This document shows positions 36,944-47,805 of a stretch of 64,000 bases of DNA, in pieces. The notes beneath the pieces were generated by a model. It was given only the letters and a program-made list of their open reading frames with translations, made no database searches and had not been told where the DNA came from. Origin of the DNA: Puffinus mauretanicus (lineage: Eukaryota; Chordata; Aves; Procellariiformes; Procellariidae); contig JAJKFH010003532.1 in the NCBI GenBank assembly GCA_023333565.1, positions 1-64,000 on the forward strand. Direction: 5' to 3'. The position numbers were made by a program, and so were the translations under genes. Each line of letters opens with the position of its first letter. Position 1 is the first letter of the stretch.

Positions 36944-37012
36944 TGTGGTGGGTTGACCTTGGCTGCCAGACACCCACACAGCCATCTTTATTAAAAAATA
37001 GAATCCACCACA
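36944..37012. mobile_element. Short LTR-derived fragment with inverted ends
   Basis: The 69-bp segment starts TGTGGTGGGTTGACC, followed by TTGGCTGCCAG, and ends GAATCCACCACA. The outer eight bases form a perfect inverted repeat (TGTGGTGG / CCACCACA). Both ends resemble the 3' edge of the LTR at 46,698-47,805, which ends in AATCCACCACA, in opposite orientations. It may be a rearranged or doubly truncated LTR scrap. No target-site duplication is visible. Confidence 0.4.
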
Positions 37013-37029
37013 ATCATTCTTGCAAAGGT

Positions 37030-37110
37030 TAAACACTCATACTATAAAAATGTCTGCCTGATATCTAATCTGGTTTTCCAGCTTCAACCTTCAGCCACGT
37101 TGGAACTTTC
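37030..37110 (-). mobile_element. Possible ancient CR1 3' region fragment
   Basis: The stretch ACACTCATACTATAAAAATG then TGCCTGATATCTAATCTGG and CAGCTTCAACCTTCAGCCA resembles the reverse complement of the start of the CR1 3' untranslated region, which in younger copies has a 'tactgaaagagtggt' block next to a 'ggacattaggagaaat' block. Divergence is high and no tail remains. Confidence 0.33.
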
Positions 37111-37140
37111 AGGATTCATGATTTTTACTGCTACATCATG

Positions 37141-39208
37141 GATATTTGTATTAATAAATGCCAGGGTGTATTAGAAAGAATGATGCTTTTAAGCATTCAT
37201 TTTCATAAATTCATTTGGTATTCATTGCAGTAACAGTAGTCGGAAGAAATTTGTTTTGTAGTAATGTGGATGTCATATCTATTTTCAAAAAAACTTTGTT
37301 CCAATCTAGCATTATTACACTATTAAAATCAGGTGCCACTGGACACTTCAATAAAGATTTATGATGTAGATGTGTAATGTAAGCAACTCATTGCCTCATT
37401 ATTAGTTAAAAATGATACCACACAGGCTGTACAGGCCATCTCAAAATTTACCATCAGGAAGGTTTAACTGATTAAATTCTGGAATAATTTCTGGAATAAT
37501 TTCTGTAAGAAATAAAAAACCTGTAGCACTCAAAAATCCATCCCTGATTGTTCAGCTTCTGCCTAACAAATCTGTAAGTCTGCAAAACATACAAAGCCTG
37601 TCAGCTTTCAAATACTAAAATGCAATACAACATCTGCCCTTTCCACTGAGACTGTAATGAACTCCAAAGATCCCTTCTCACAATGATCACATACATTTTA
37701 ATGAAGACAGTACTGTTTTGCCACACAAAGACTTTTTTTCAAACACAACAAAACAAGCAGACAAGCAAAAATGCAATTTGTTTAAGAAAAAAAGTTAATG
37801 AAAATGAAGGAATAAGAATCATTAAAACTCCTGTTTCAAATACCGTAGAAAAGTGATGACAGATCTCTGAGATGCATTTTTGGAGACTTTTCAGTCTTGA
37901 AATTTCTCCCAGTACTTCAACATATTTTTTCAAACTTTGTCACTTAAAAAAAAAAAAAAATTAAGAATGATTAAATGCTAGCGGAATAGAAGGTTTTGGT
38001 TGGTTTTTTTAAATACATAATTACCAGCTTTTCAGAATGATTTAAATGTCAATGTCATGCTTGTTTTAACTAAATCTTACACCATCACACAGACAGTGAA
38101 GTAGAAATCAGGTTGTAAAATAAATGAGGAAAAAACTGCCCTCTACCAGCTGTTTCAGTGATTCACTGATTAAAAGTTTTAAAAAAAAGAACAAACCAGA
38201 ATTTCATGCCAGATTGCTCTGAAGGGTTTCTCTGAAGAGTCAAGAGTATAACCTGAGTGACAATGTTTAGAAGGATGGGTTATCTCTTTACCACAGTAAT
38301 CATTGGGATACAAAAAAATAAAAATCTTATGCATGATTAAGACTGACAAGAAGTGGCAATAATTCCACAAAAGGATTGACCAGTTCTGCATATCCATGGA
38401 ACAAGCAGCACAGCAGAACAAACCATAATGTACTTCAGTGACCCGAATGATTATTGAGATTAGATATTGGGGGTACAGGAAGGAATAGAACCACAAAAAA
38501 AAAATTCTCACATTCAAAGCAGTGAAGCAGTAAATTTTTATAATGGTGAGGTTGTGGATCTGCTTTCATGGGAGGTTTCCAAAGATGAGGACATCTCCAC
38601 TGAGCAGGAAAGCTACTACAACGGGCTGGAAGCAGAGCCTTATCCAACAGCCTCCAGGAACCCTTCTTTTACAATCCGCTGTGGACATTTTTGATTGACT
38701 GGACATCTACATCTTTTAATGGAATTTTTTTTTCTTTGTTGAATTACAGGTATTCATGGAAATATGTGGGGTTAACTGAAGATTTTTCTAAGCAAGCAAC
38801 TTGACTGTGTCTCAGAAGGATCTATGTGGTTCTTCCAGTACTTAAGAACATCATGTATAATTGCAGAATTTAGATTTAATGCATCCTGAGTGCCTGAAGT
38901 TGTTAATAACCAATGAACTTCATAAATGTCTAAAATCTGAGTTGCATAACTTTAACATTAAATTTCCACTTTTTAGCATCTTTGCTATTGTGCATTGCCA
39001 TTCAGAAGTTTCATAAACAAACCATTAGCTGTTGAAAGGATGAAATAGAGAATTAAATGGTCAGACTAAATAATTTTGGTTGTCTTAGAAATATTGATGA
39101 CATAGAGTTTCTGTTAATGACAAAAGCATCAGACTTCGCACACCTGGTACTCTATTGTCTGCCAAAGCATGACAAACGATAAAATAAGATGTTCTGAATC
39201 CAAAGATG
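37141..39208. other. AT-rich noncoding stretch
   Basis: Unique sequence with a small 12-bp tandem repeat (TTCTGGAATAAT, twice plus five bases, 37,477-37,505) and an A run near 37,947-37,961. A GC-richer bit at 38,545-38,690 (TGAGGTTGTGGATCTGC) could be a scrap of an old CR1 3' region, but the match is too short to claim. The 112-codon minus frame at 38,179-38,517 is not recognised. Confidence 0.45.
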
Positions 39209-41752
39209 AGGACAGGTGACATTACGGTGGGGGTCTACTACAGGCCACCTGAACAGGAAGACCGAGCAGATGAGGCCCTCTAATAGACAGATAGGAGCAG
39301 CCTCACATTCACAAGCCCTAGTCCTCATGGGGGACTTCAACCACCCCAATATCTGTTGGAGGGACAACACGGCAGGGCATAAGCAATCCGGGAGGTTCCT
39401 GGAATGTGTCGACGATAACTTCCTTCTCCAAGTGGTAGAGGAGCCAACGAGGAGAAGTGCTATGCTGGACCTTGTTCTCGCCAACAAGCACGGACTGGTG
39501 GAGAATGCGAAGCTCAAGGGCAGCCTTGGCTGCAGTGACCATGAAACGGTGGAGTTCAAGATCCTTAGGGCACTGAGGAGGGCGCACAGCAAGCTCACTA
39601 CCCTGGACTTGAGGAGAGCAGACTTTGGCCTCTTCAGGGACCTGCTTGGTAGAGTGCCATGGGACAAAGCCCTGGAGGGAAGAGGGGCCCAAGAAAGCTG
39701 GTTAATATTTAAGGATCACCTCCTCCAAGCTCAGGAGCAATGCATCCCAACAAAGAGGAAATCGGGCAAAAACACCAGGCCTGCATGGATGAACAAGGAG
39801 CTCCTGGACACACTCAAACACAAAAAGGAAGCCGACAGAGGGTGGAAGCAAGGACAGGTAGCCTGGGAGGAATACAGAGAAATTGTCCGAGCGGCCAGGG
39901 ACCAGGTTAGGAAAGCTAAAGCCCTGATAGAATTACATCTGGCCAGGAACATCAAGGACAACAAGAAAAGCTTCTATAGGTATGTCGGGGATAAAAGGAA
40001 GACCAGGGAAAATGTGGGCCCACTCCGGAACAAAACCGGGATATGGAGAAGGTGGAGGTACTCAATGACTTTTTTGCCTCGGTCTTCACCGGCAAGTGCT
40101 CGAGCCTCACCGCCCAAGCTGCAGAAGGCAAAGGCAGGGACTGGGAGAATGAAGAGCTGCCCACTGTCAGAGAAGATCAGGTTCGAGACCATCAAAGGAA
40201 CCTGAAGGTGCACAAGTCCATGGGACCCAACAAGACCCATCTGTGGGTCCTGAAGGAACTGGCAGATGAAGTTGCTAAGGCACTATCCATCATATTTGAG
40301 AAGTCGTGGCAGTCTGGTGAAGTTCCCACTGACTGGAAAAGGGCAAGCAAAACCCCCATTTTAAAGAGGGAAAAAAGGAAGACCCAGGGAACTTACAGGT
40401 GAGTCAGTCTCACCTCTGTGCCTGGGAAGATCATGGAACAGATCCTCCTGGAAGCTATGCTGAGGCACATGGAGGACAGGGAGGTGATTCGAAACAGCCA
40501 GCATGGCTTCACCAAGGGCAAGTCCTGCCTGACCAACCTAGTGGCCTTCTATGATGGAGTGACTACATCAGGGGACATGGGAAGGGCTACAGATGCCATC
40601 TATCTGGACCTCTGTAAGGCCTTCGACATGGTCTCCCACAACATCCTTCTCTCTAAACTGGAGAGATATGGATTTGATGGGTGGACTGTCTGGTGGGTGA
40701 GGAATTGGTTGGAGGGTCACATCCAGAGGGTAGTGGTCAGCAGGTCAACCAGACGGAGATCGGTGATGAGTGGCAGGGGTCTGTATTGGGACCGGTACTG
40801 TTTATCTACATCAATGACATAGATAGTGGGATTGAGTGCACCCTCAGCAAGTTTGCAGACAACACCAAGCTGAGTGGTGCAGTTGACACATCTGAGGGAT
40901 GGGATGCCATCCAGAGGGACCTGGACAAGCTCAAGAAGTGGGCCCGTGTGAACCTCATGAGGTTCAAGAAGGCCAAGTGCAAGGGCCTGGCACCTGGGTC
41001 GGGGCAACCCCTGGTATCAATACAGGCTGGGGGATGAAGGGATTGAGAGCAGCCCTGCTGAGAAGAACTTGGGGGTACTGGTGGACGAAAAGCCGGACAT
41101 GAGCCAACAATGTGTGCTCGCAGCCCAGAAGGCCAACCGTATCCTGGGCTGCATCACAAGAAGCGTGGCCAGCAGGTCGAGGGAGGTGATTCTGCCCCTC
41201 TACTCTGCTCTGGTGAGATCCCACCTAGTGTACTGCATCCAGCTCTGGAGTCCTCAACACAAGAAAGTCATGGACCTGTTGGAGAAGGTCCAGAGGAGGG
41301 CTACAAAAACGATCAGGGGGATGGAATGCCTCTGCTATGAAGAAAGGCTGAGAGAGTTGGGGTTATTCAGCCTGGAGAAGAGAAGACTTTGGGGAGACCT
41401 TATTGCAGCCTTTCAGTACTTAAAGGGGGTTTATAAGAAAGATGGCGGCAAACACTTTAGCCAGGCCTGATGTGACAGAACAAGGGGGAATGGTTTTAAA
41501 CTGAAAGAGGGTAGATTTAGACTACATAGAAGGAAGGAATTTTTTACAGTGAGGGTGGTGAAACACTGGAACAGGTTGCCCACAGAGGTGGAAGATGCCC
41601 CATCCCTGGAAAACACTCAAGGTCAGGTTGGACGGGGCTCCAAGTAACCTGATCTAGTTGAAGATGTCCCTGCCCATAGCAAGGGGTTTGGACTAGATGA
41701 CCTTTAAAGGTCCCTTCCAACCCAAACTATTCTATGATTCTATGATTCTATG
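39209..41752 (+). mobile_element. CR1 LINE, longest copy in the window
   Basis: This 2.5 kb, 5'-truncated CR1 runs from the endonuclease region through the reverse transcriptase to the 3' tail of three ATTCTATG-type units at 41,729-41,752. It contains all the sequence missing from the related copy at 14,672-16,360 and gives the reference order for the lineage. CR1 elements insert by target-primed reverse transcription, using their endonuclease and polymerase. This copy has multiple frame breaks and a changed catalytic residue, so it cannot move itself. Only a few bases (ATGA) are shared at the two flanks, as expected for CR1, which often leaves little or no duplication. Confidence 0.95.
39216..41470 (+). 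pseudogene. CR1 ORF2 remnant: endonuclease and reverse transcriptase
   Basis: Pieces lie in successive frames. The frame at 39,216-40,205 holds the endonuclease C-terminal half (M-G-D-F-N-H-P at 39,327, S-D-H-E at 39,534) and the linker. The frame at 40,043-40,402 leads into the polymerase and ends at a TGA (40,400-40,402) where CR1 normally reads Y-R-P-V-S-L. The frame at 40,418-40,822 has polymerase motif A (Y-L-D-L-C-K-A-F-D, about 40,601). The frame at 40,681-41,037 has G-S-V-L-G-P-V-L-F and then F-A-D-N, not F-A-D-D, at 40,852-40,863. The frame at 41,069-41,470 holds the C-terminal end. The Asn replaces a metal-binding Asp of the catalytic pair, which should abolish activity. A stop at 39,281 and a short deletion near 40,027-40,045 are shared with the 14.7 kb copy. 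Confidence 0.9.
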
Positions 41753-44700
41753 AATACTAACATACCCCACGTCCCAGATGACAGCAGAGTATTGTCAATC
41801 CAACAGGAACACCCGTTTAAAGATTACTATAGGCTTATTGCAAAAGATCGGGATTTCGAGTCACAGTTGATTACCTTTCTTTAGAGATGAATCAGATTAA
41901 AATTTAGGGGCTTTGGGGCTTGATTTTTTTTTTTTTGTGGTTTTATTCTTTTGCAAGCACATTGCAGTACATAGGTAAAGTTTCTCCTTCATGGTAGACA
42001 GATCTAAAACCAAGCTGCCAAGACGTGGGAACTTAAAGGATTTGGACAAGACAGATGTCAAAAAAACCTAGCTAATTTCTGCATAATGAAAAATATTAGC
42101 AAATTAAAATACTATTGGGTTAGTGCAAAATCTTGAAACAAGACCACATTAATCGTACCAATAGGCAAGTTTTATTAAACAATAAAAATTATAAACAAAT
42201 TGAAGGTATTCCTATTTTAGGTCTATTAGGACCTTGTATGTTGTTAGAAAGGTAAATACAGAAAACAAATTATATTACCTTTAATGAAGACAAGTTCTGT
42301 CATGTTGCAATGTATTTTTATGAGAAGGGGATATATACCTACATTTCAGATTTCCAGTGTATCTCTAAATAGCATAATTTCTGTTGAATCTATTGAATCA
42401 TGACAGACAAGGAACAAAGAAGCTAGAATATATTGTATCAACTGTTTATTTGGATCACTCTCTCTTGTCATTTCTGAAAAAAAGGAATCTACCAAATTCC
42501 ATAGGAAAATTAAGCCAAAAAAGAATTAGATTTCACTATCTTTGTTTGAAGGTAATTCTAATGTTAAGGTAAAATGGAGGTATTGGATAAAAAGATGTTT
42601 GCCTAGTTTTCTTTAGGAATGAAGCACTGTTTGAGGAGAGACATGAGACAACTTATGAAGGGAGAACTAATCACAGATATAATGACAAATAATTATTTGC
42701 AGACAGGATCATTAACAACAAACCTATGTGAATTTTTTTTCTTTCTCCTTTTATTTTGTTTCCCATCTGATAAAAAATAATTTCCATGACACATTCAATT
42801 TATATAAGCCAGACTATCCTTCAAGGATTTTGTTATGGAAGACACAAACCTCACTTAAATTCACAAACACACTGTTGCAATATGAAAGCCTTCTGCTTAA
42901 AAATCACTAATCAATAGTGATGCTTTCAGTTTGTCTGAATAAGTGAAGACATTTCAACACACACAAATGAAACCTGACCAGATGAGGTGTCAAGCCTTGA
43001 TGCATTTGTCAGAAAAAGTGCATGATTTGGCTTCATAATTGACAGACCTTGTAGTGATCTGGAAAACATGAAGGAAAAGATGTAAAATTGGAATCTGAGC
43101 ACATTTTCTCTTTGCGTTCTGCTTTTCTTCCAATGGAAGTTAACATTTGATAAACAACTATCTCCTTCTAGTGAAACAATAAACCACAGAAATGCTGTCT
43201 GAGTGGTTTCTGATTAAGAGATATCTTATAATAAAGGTATCTATCTGTTGAGAGATAGGTGAGATGCCTGGAATTTTTTTTTTACTGTTTTTCCCCTGTA
43301 TTAGCACTGCTGAAGGTGCTCAGATCAGGTGTTTTTTGTAAAATGCCTCTTCAGCACGTTAGGGATGGGAAAAAAAAACAAGTTAGGAGTGTGTTGGAGG
43401 GAGAACGCTGTGGTTCCATTTAGGATTTCCTCCTTAACTTTGGGAAAGAAATCTGGAAAAAGAGAGAGGCATGACCTAAACCACTGGGCTGGTTGGGACT
43501 ACTCAAAGAACCAGGGAAGCTCTAGGATTTTGACTATTATGCACAAGCAAGAATAAAGAAGAGAAATTTGGGGCATGGGAATAATTCCTAGTTTGTCTTA
43601 AGGAAATTTACTTTGAAGAATGAGAAGAATATATGTCAGAAACAGATCTGAATATGTTCTAGGTTTATCAGACTGTGCTAGATTATGTTATTTTAAAATC
43701 TGGATAGTTGGTTAATCAAATATGACCTACCAAATAGATACAGAGAAGGCTTAATTAAGTTAAAATGTGAATGGACTTGAAGAATGTGAACTGCAGTACA
43801 AATCCAGTGGGCAAAATATGTGATTATGAGCAATTTGATAATATCTCAACAACTAGTCCTCCTACTTCCTCACAATTTATTTGTCCCATGGTGTTTAGCA
43901 TGAGTTATACTGATAAATACTCATGGATTATCAAGTTAGCAATGACGCTGAAAAGTTGCCGTGAGCCTTTTGAAAATGTTCCCATAATTGTTTTTAATAT
44001 ACTCCGAAGAGCTATACTGCTATCACATTTATAGAACCCGTTTAGTACTTAACAGGTTTTAATACATTTCAGAGGAAAGAAAGATTGTCTATGATTTGTC
44101 CTATTTTTCAGGATAAATATTTCACTGTAAACTGTCATTGCATAGACAAACTCCAAGCAGTTACTGATTGGATCTAGGTTATCCAAAAATCTGACTAACA
44201 TGCATTTAACTTTGTCTTCAGTTCACGTGTTTCTGAAAAGAAAGCTTTAGGGAAGATGCTGAAATGTTTTTTATTTTGTATGCCTGCATGAAAAATATAT
44301 AATAATGTTCAATGGCCCATTCTCATGGGATTAGGTGGAGGGGGTGAGGGGTCAGAGAGGAGCTCTGTTCTCCTACTGATTATATTGAGATAACCGACCC
44401 TGTGGCATGATCCAGTAAATATACCCAGAGGATTTGCCAGTTCTCTCATAACAAGGATTTGGAAGTCAACTTTGTCAGAAAGCAGAGATATAGTCAGAAG
44501 CTAAAAATTTTAATCTAGTAAAGATACTTCTCTCTTCCTCAACTCTTAATCTTAAAATAAAGAGAAGGGAATGTGTGCATGGATATGCAGGGGCTTAGTC
44601 TCTTATATCGTCTTTTGGGGTGTTCAATTATTTTATCTACTATTTCTGAGAGCACCTAGGCACCAGCTCTATAACATCAAGTCTGAAAGCAAACACTATG

Positions 44701-46697
44701 CAGGCAGAAAAAAAGGGATGGTGTATCTCTAGTAGTATGTGAATTATTGTCAAATGGGTCCTAGGTGAGAGAAGTTAATAATATTCTGAACTAGTTAAAC
44801 TACAGACTGTGAATCCAAAATTTCTTCCTGATTTTCTAGTCCAAAAAAAGAGTCCCTGTCCCAAAGAATCTACATTCTCATCGGTGATTTTTATAGCACT
44901 ATTTTACATTTCCCTGTAATGGCATTAGTTGCAAGCTGATAATAATTCTGTTCAAAACCCAAGCTTTTTGGTACAACTTGCTCTCTCAGCAATATAGAGA
45001 CCTTTAGAATTGCCATCTTCACAGCAGCAATTCTATGCACAGGTAATGGTATCAATATTCATAGGAGAAAATCATTGATACAAAACCAGCAGTCGATACA
45101 GACACACATTATGTTGCAAAACATAATGAGATACTAAGCAAGATAGTGAATGCCAGAAAAAAGGGCTAAAGATGCAGATTTCCATTCGACTGGAGTTCTA
45201 CAGAAAGTAGAAATAAGAAACAAGGGTTATGTCACTGTTTAGCTAAAGCAATTTTTTGGCCCATTGGTTCTGTATATTTTATTGTAGAGTTCAGAACTAA
45301 AGAACATAAATTTTTCCTCCTTCTCAGGCTGCCTTAATTTAATTTTTTGTCTTGGTTTTTATGTCTAAGTAAAATGGGTTGGTAATTATTAGTAATGGAA
45401 GAAATAATTATATGTTCACAATTACTTCAGTGAATAAACTGTAATCATTGAGCCTTCTATGACAACACATTGGACATTAAGTTTTTCAAGTGTAAGTTAT
45501 ACCATGTACTCTCAAACACATGATTATATTCCTTTCTGAACAAGTAAAAGGAAGTGTTGATTGGATTTACAGTCTATATCTTATATTATTATGGTTGATT
45601 TCTTGTATTTACAGCTGAAGGAATGCTTGCTGTCCCGACCCTTAGTAATATAAATTGTCAATATTTATTGCAGCCAATAAGAACAGTGGATTTATGCCAA
45701 CCAAAGATGCATTCTACCTTTTTTAAATGTTGATTTATAATGTAACACATAGAGGAATTAAGATAATCTAATTGTAAACTTTGTTTTAATGTGTTGAAAA
45801 TATACTAGATTCCTCTGTGAGAAAAGAGCAGTGAAAATTAACAGGAAAAAAAAAAAATAGAAATAGTGATGGATATTTATATACTTTTTCAGCTGAACAA
45901 TAATGTAGTAAAAGACAGGTTTTAGGAATTTAACTCTTTAGTAAAAAGTTTTCTTTTAAATAGCCAGATTCAAAGGAACATATTTTTCACCAGTTTCTTT
46001 TGTTTCCTACTCTCTCCTTACCTCAAAAATACTTTGTAAATGAGTTAGTATCTTAGGTCTGCTCTGCAAGCCTACTTTTTTCCCATTCTGCAAAGTGAAG
46101 AAAAATAATCCACTTGAACACATTCATCTCATAAAGACATCCTCTATTACCACCTAGGAAATGGTACTTCTTGAGTAGGTTTCTGTAAAGCATGTGCTCT
46201 GATAAATTTATTTACAAAGGAGAAAATATGATGCATATGAAAAGTAGATAGTATAAAACCTTGGTTTAATAAATAGAAAAACCTTAGTTAAATGTTTAAA
46301 TGATGGGAAACTTTTTGCTGCATTAAGAATAAGTTTTTTAGACTAGGTTGCAATAACATAACAGCAGTACCTTGTAAGTATTATCAATTTCATAAACTGT
46401 GTTTTCTTTGATCCTTACGATAGAGAAGCCCTAAAACCCAAACATCCTGATCGTGTTCATACTTAATGCAGTAATTTGACCTTAGAAGCTCTTTCTCCTT
46501 CTCTGACCTTTTCTCATTCTTCAGAGAGAGAAAAAAAAAAGGCAATAGAAAATTTGACCTCTAGAAAGACTCTGCTTCACTATATAGAAAGCATAGTTTG
46601 TTTTGGTGACAGCTTTATCCACACAGCAGGCTGGAAAGGGGGCAACATGTATCCTAGGCTCAGTCAGTGTTTCTGAAGGTTATTCTTTCAGTGTATA
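41753..46697. other. AT-rich noncoding stretch
   Basis: Unique AT-rich sequence with short homopolymers (for example a T run near 41,924-41,935 and an A run near 45,847). The largest plus-strand frames are 82 to 87 codons or smaller and unrecognised. An old-repeat scrap is suspected at 44,640-44,885. No exon, RNA gene or young transposon is seen. Confidence 0.5.
44640..44885. repeat. Possible ancient amniote repeat remnant
   Basis: GAGAGCACCTAGGCACCAG at about 44,648 and GAGTCCCTGTCCCAAAGAAT then CTACATTCTC at 44,852 onward resemble two parts of one remembered amniote repeat (a 'gcacctaggagcccc' block and a 'cagtccctgccccaaagag' block). The gap between the parts is about 200 bases, longer than I would expect, so only the second part is moderately convincing. 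Confidence 0.28.
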
Positions 46698-46864
46698 TGT
46701 TTTGGGTGTACCTGGCAAGGTTTTGGTAGCAGGGGGGCTACAGGAGTAGGTTCTGTGAGAAATGCAGAAGCTTCCCCCTGTCCGACTGAGCCAGTTCCAG
46801 ATGGCTCCAAGATGGACCCGCCACTGAGCCCATCAGTGACACTGGCAGGACCTCTGTGATAACA

Positions 46865-46871
46865 TATTTAA
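46865..46871 (+). promoter_or_regulatory. TATA-like box of the 46.7 kb LTR
   Basis: TATTTAA lies in the string AACATATTTAAGAAGGGG about 165 bases into the LTR. It is the only TATA-like string upstream of the GC-rich part and fits an RNA polymerase II promoter of the LTR. Transcription from it has not been shown. Confidence 0.4.
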
Positions 46872-46984
46872 GAAGGGGTAAAAACTGCTGCACAACAGCA
46901 GCTGGGAGAGGAGTGAGAATATGTGAGAGAAACAGCTATGCAGACACCAAGGTTGGTGAAGAAGGAGGGGAAGGAGGTGCTCCA

Positions 46985-47400
46985 GGCGCCAGAGCAGAGA
47001 CTCCCCTGCAGCCCCTGGTGATGACCATGGTGAGACAGGTTGCCTCCCTGCAGCCCATGGAGGTCCCACAGTGGAGCAGATATCCACTCTGCATCCTGTG
47101 GAGCAACCCACGCGGGAGCAGGGGGATGGGCCCTGAAGGAAGCTGTGACCCCGTGGAGACCCCGTGCTGGAGCAGGTTCCTGGCAGGACCTGTGACTCCA
47201 TGGAGAGGAGCCCATGCAGGAGCAGGTTTTCTGGCAGGACCTGTGACCAACGGGGGACCCATACTGGAGCAGTCCGTTCCTGAAGGACTGCACCACATGG
47301 AAAGGACCCACACTGGAGCAGTTCATGAAGAACTGCAGCCCGTGGGAAGGATCCAGCTGGGGCAGTTCATGAAGGACTGTCTCCCATGGGTGAGACCCTA
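46985..47400 (+). repeat. Degenerate GC-rich tandem units inside the LTR
   Basis: Units of about 50 to 60 bases recur with the core 'ctggagcag' followed by 'ttcctg..ggac(c/t)', and with 'ccatgg' or 'cccgtgg' between them. At least five units are visible between 47,075 and 47,395. This is an internal feature of the LTR family rather than a local expansion, as far as I recall. Confidence 0.65.
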
Positions 47401-47617
47401 TGCTTGAACAGAGGAAGACTGTGATGAGGAAGGAGCGGCAGAGACAACGCGTTATGAACTGACCGCAACCCCCATTCCCCATCCCCCTGTGCTGCTTAGG
47501 GGGAGGAGGTAGAGAAGCCAGGAGTGAAGTTGAGCCTGGGAAGAAGGGAAGGGTGGGAGGAAGGTGTTTTTTAGATTTGTTCTTATTTCTTATTATCCTA
47601 TTCTCTTATTAATTAGC

Positions 47618-47623
47618 AATAAA
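47618..47623 (+). terminator. Polyadenylation signal of the 46.7 kb LTR
   Basis: AATAAA occurs in TTAGCAATAAATATAATT, about 185 bases before the 3' end of the LTR, where a polyadenylation signal is expected at the R/U5 part of an LTR. The orientation agrees with the TATA-like string at 46,865. Confidence 0.5.
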
Positions 47624-47805
47624 TATAATTAATTTCCCTAAGTCGAGTCTGTTTTGCCTGTGACGTTAACTGCTGAGTGATCTCCCTGTCCTTATCTTGA
47701 CCCATGAGCTTTTTGTCATATTTTCTCCCCCTGTCCAGTTGAGGCAGAGAAGTGATAGAGTGGCTTGGTGGGCACCTGGCATCCAGCCAATGTTAATCCA
47801 CCACA

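Larger units (their letters stand above)
46698..47805 (+). mobile_element. Solo LTR, 1.1 kb, plus strand
   Basis: The element begins TGTTTTGGGTGTACCTGGC and ends AATGTTAATCCACCACA, with TG...CA ends. The flanking bases are GTATA (46,693-46,697) and GTATC (47,806-47,810), a 5-bp target-site duplication with one mismatch. A TATA-like TATTTAA (46,865-46,871) and AATAAA (47,618-47,623) set the orientation as plus. The middle (about 46,985-47,400) is GC-rich and built of degenerate units containing CTGGAGCAG and GCAGGACCTGTGAC. This produces open frames of 183 codons (plus) and 204 codons (minus) that resemble no protein. No gag, pol or env sequence adjoins it. I recall this LTR type as common in birds, but cannot name it with certainty. 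Confidence 0.9.

Noticed and set aside
38179..38517. Minus-strand frame of 112 codons
   Set aside because: Hydrophobic, Cys/Phe/Tyr-rich product typical of translated AT-rich noncoding DNA; no family recognised.
38545..38690. Possible old CR1 3' fragment
   Set aside because: Only about 15 to 20 bases (TGAGGTTGTGGATCTGC) resemble CR1. Not enough to annotate.
46856..47482. Open frames of 183 codons (plus) and 204 codons (minus)
   Set aside because: They lie in the GC-rich repeat part of a solo LTR. Their products are irregular Gly/Pro/Ser/Cys-rich strings with no domain, and both strands are open because of composition.
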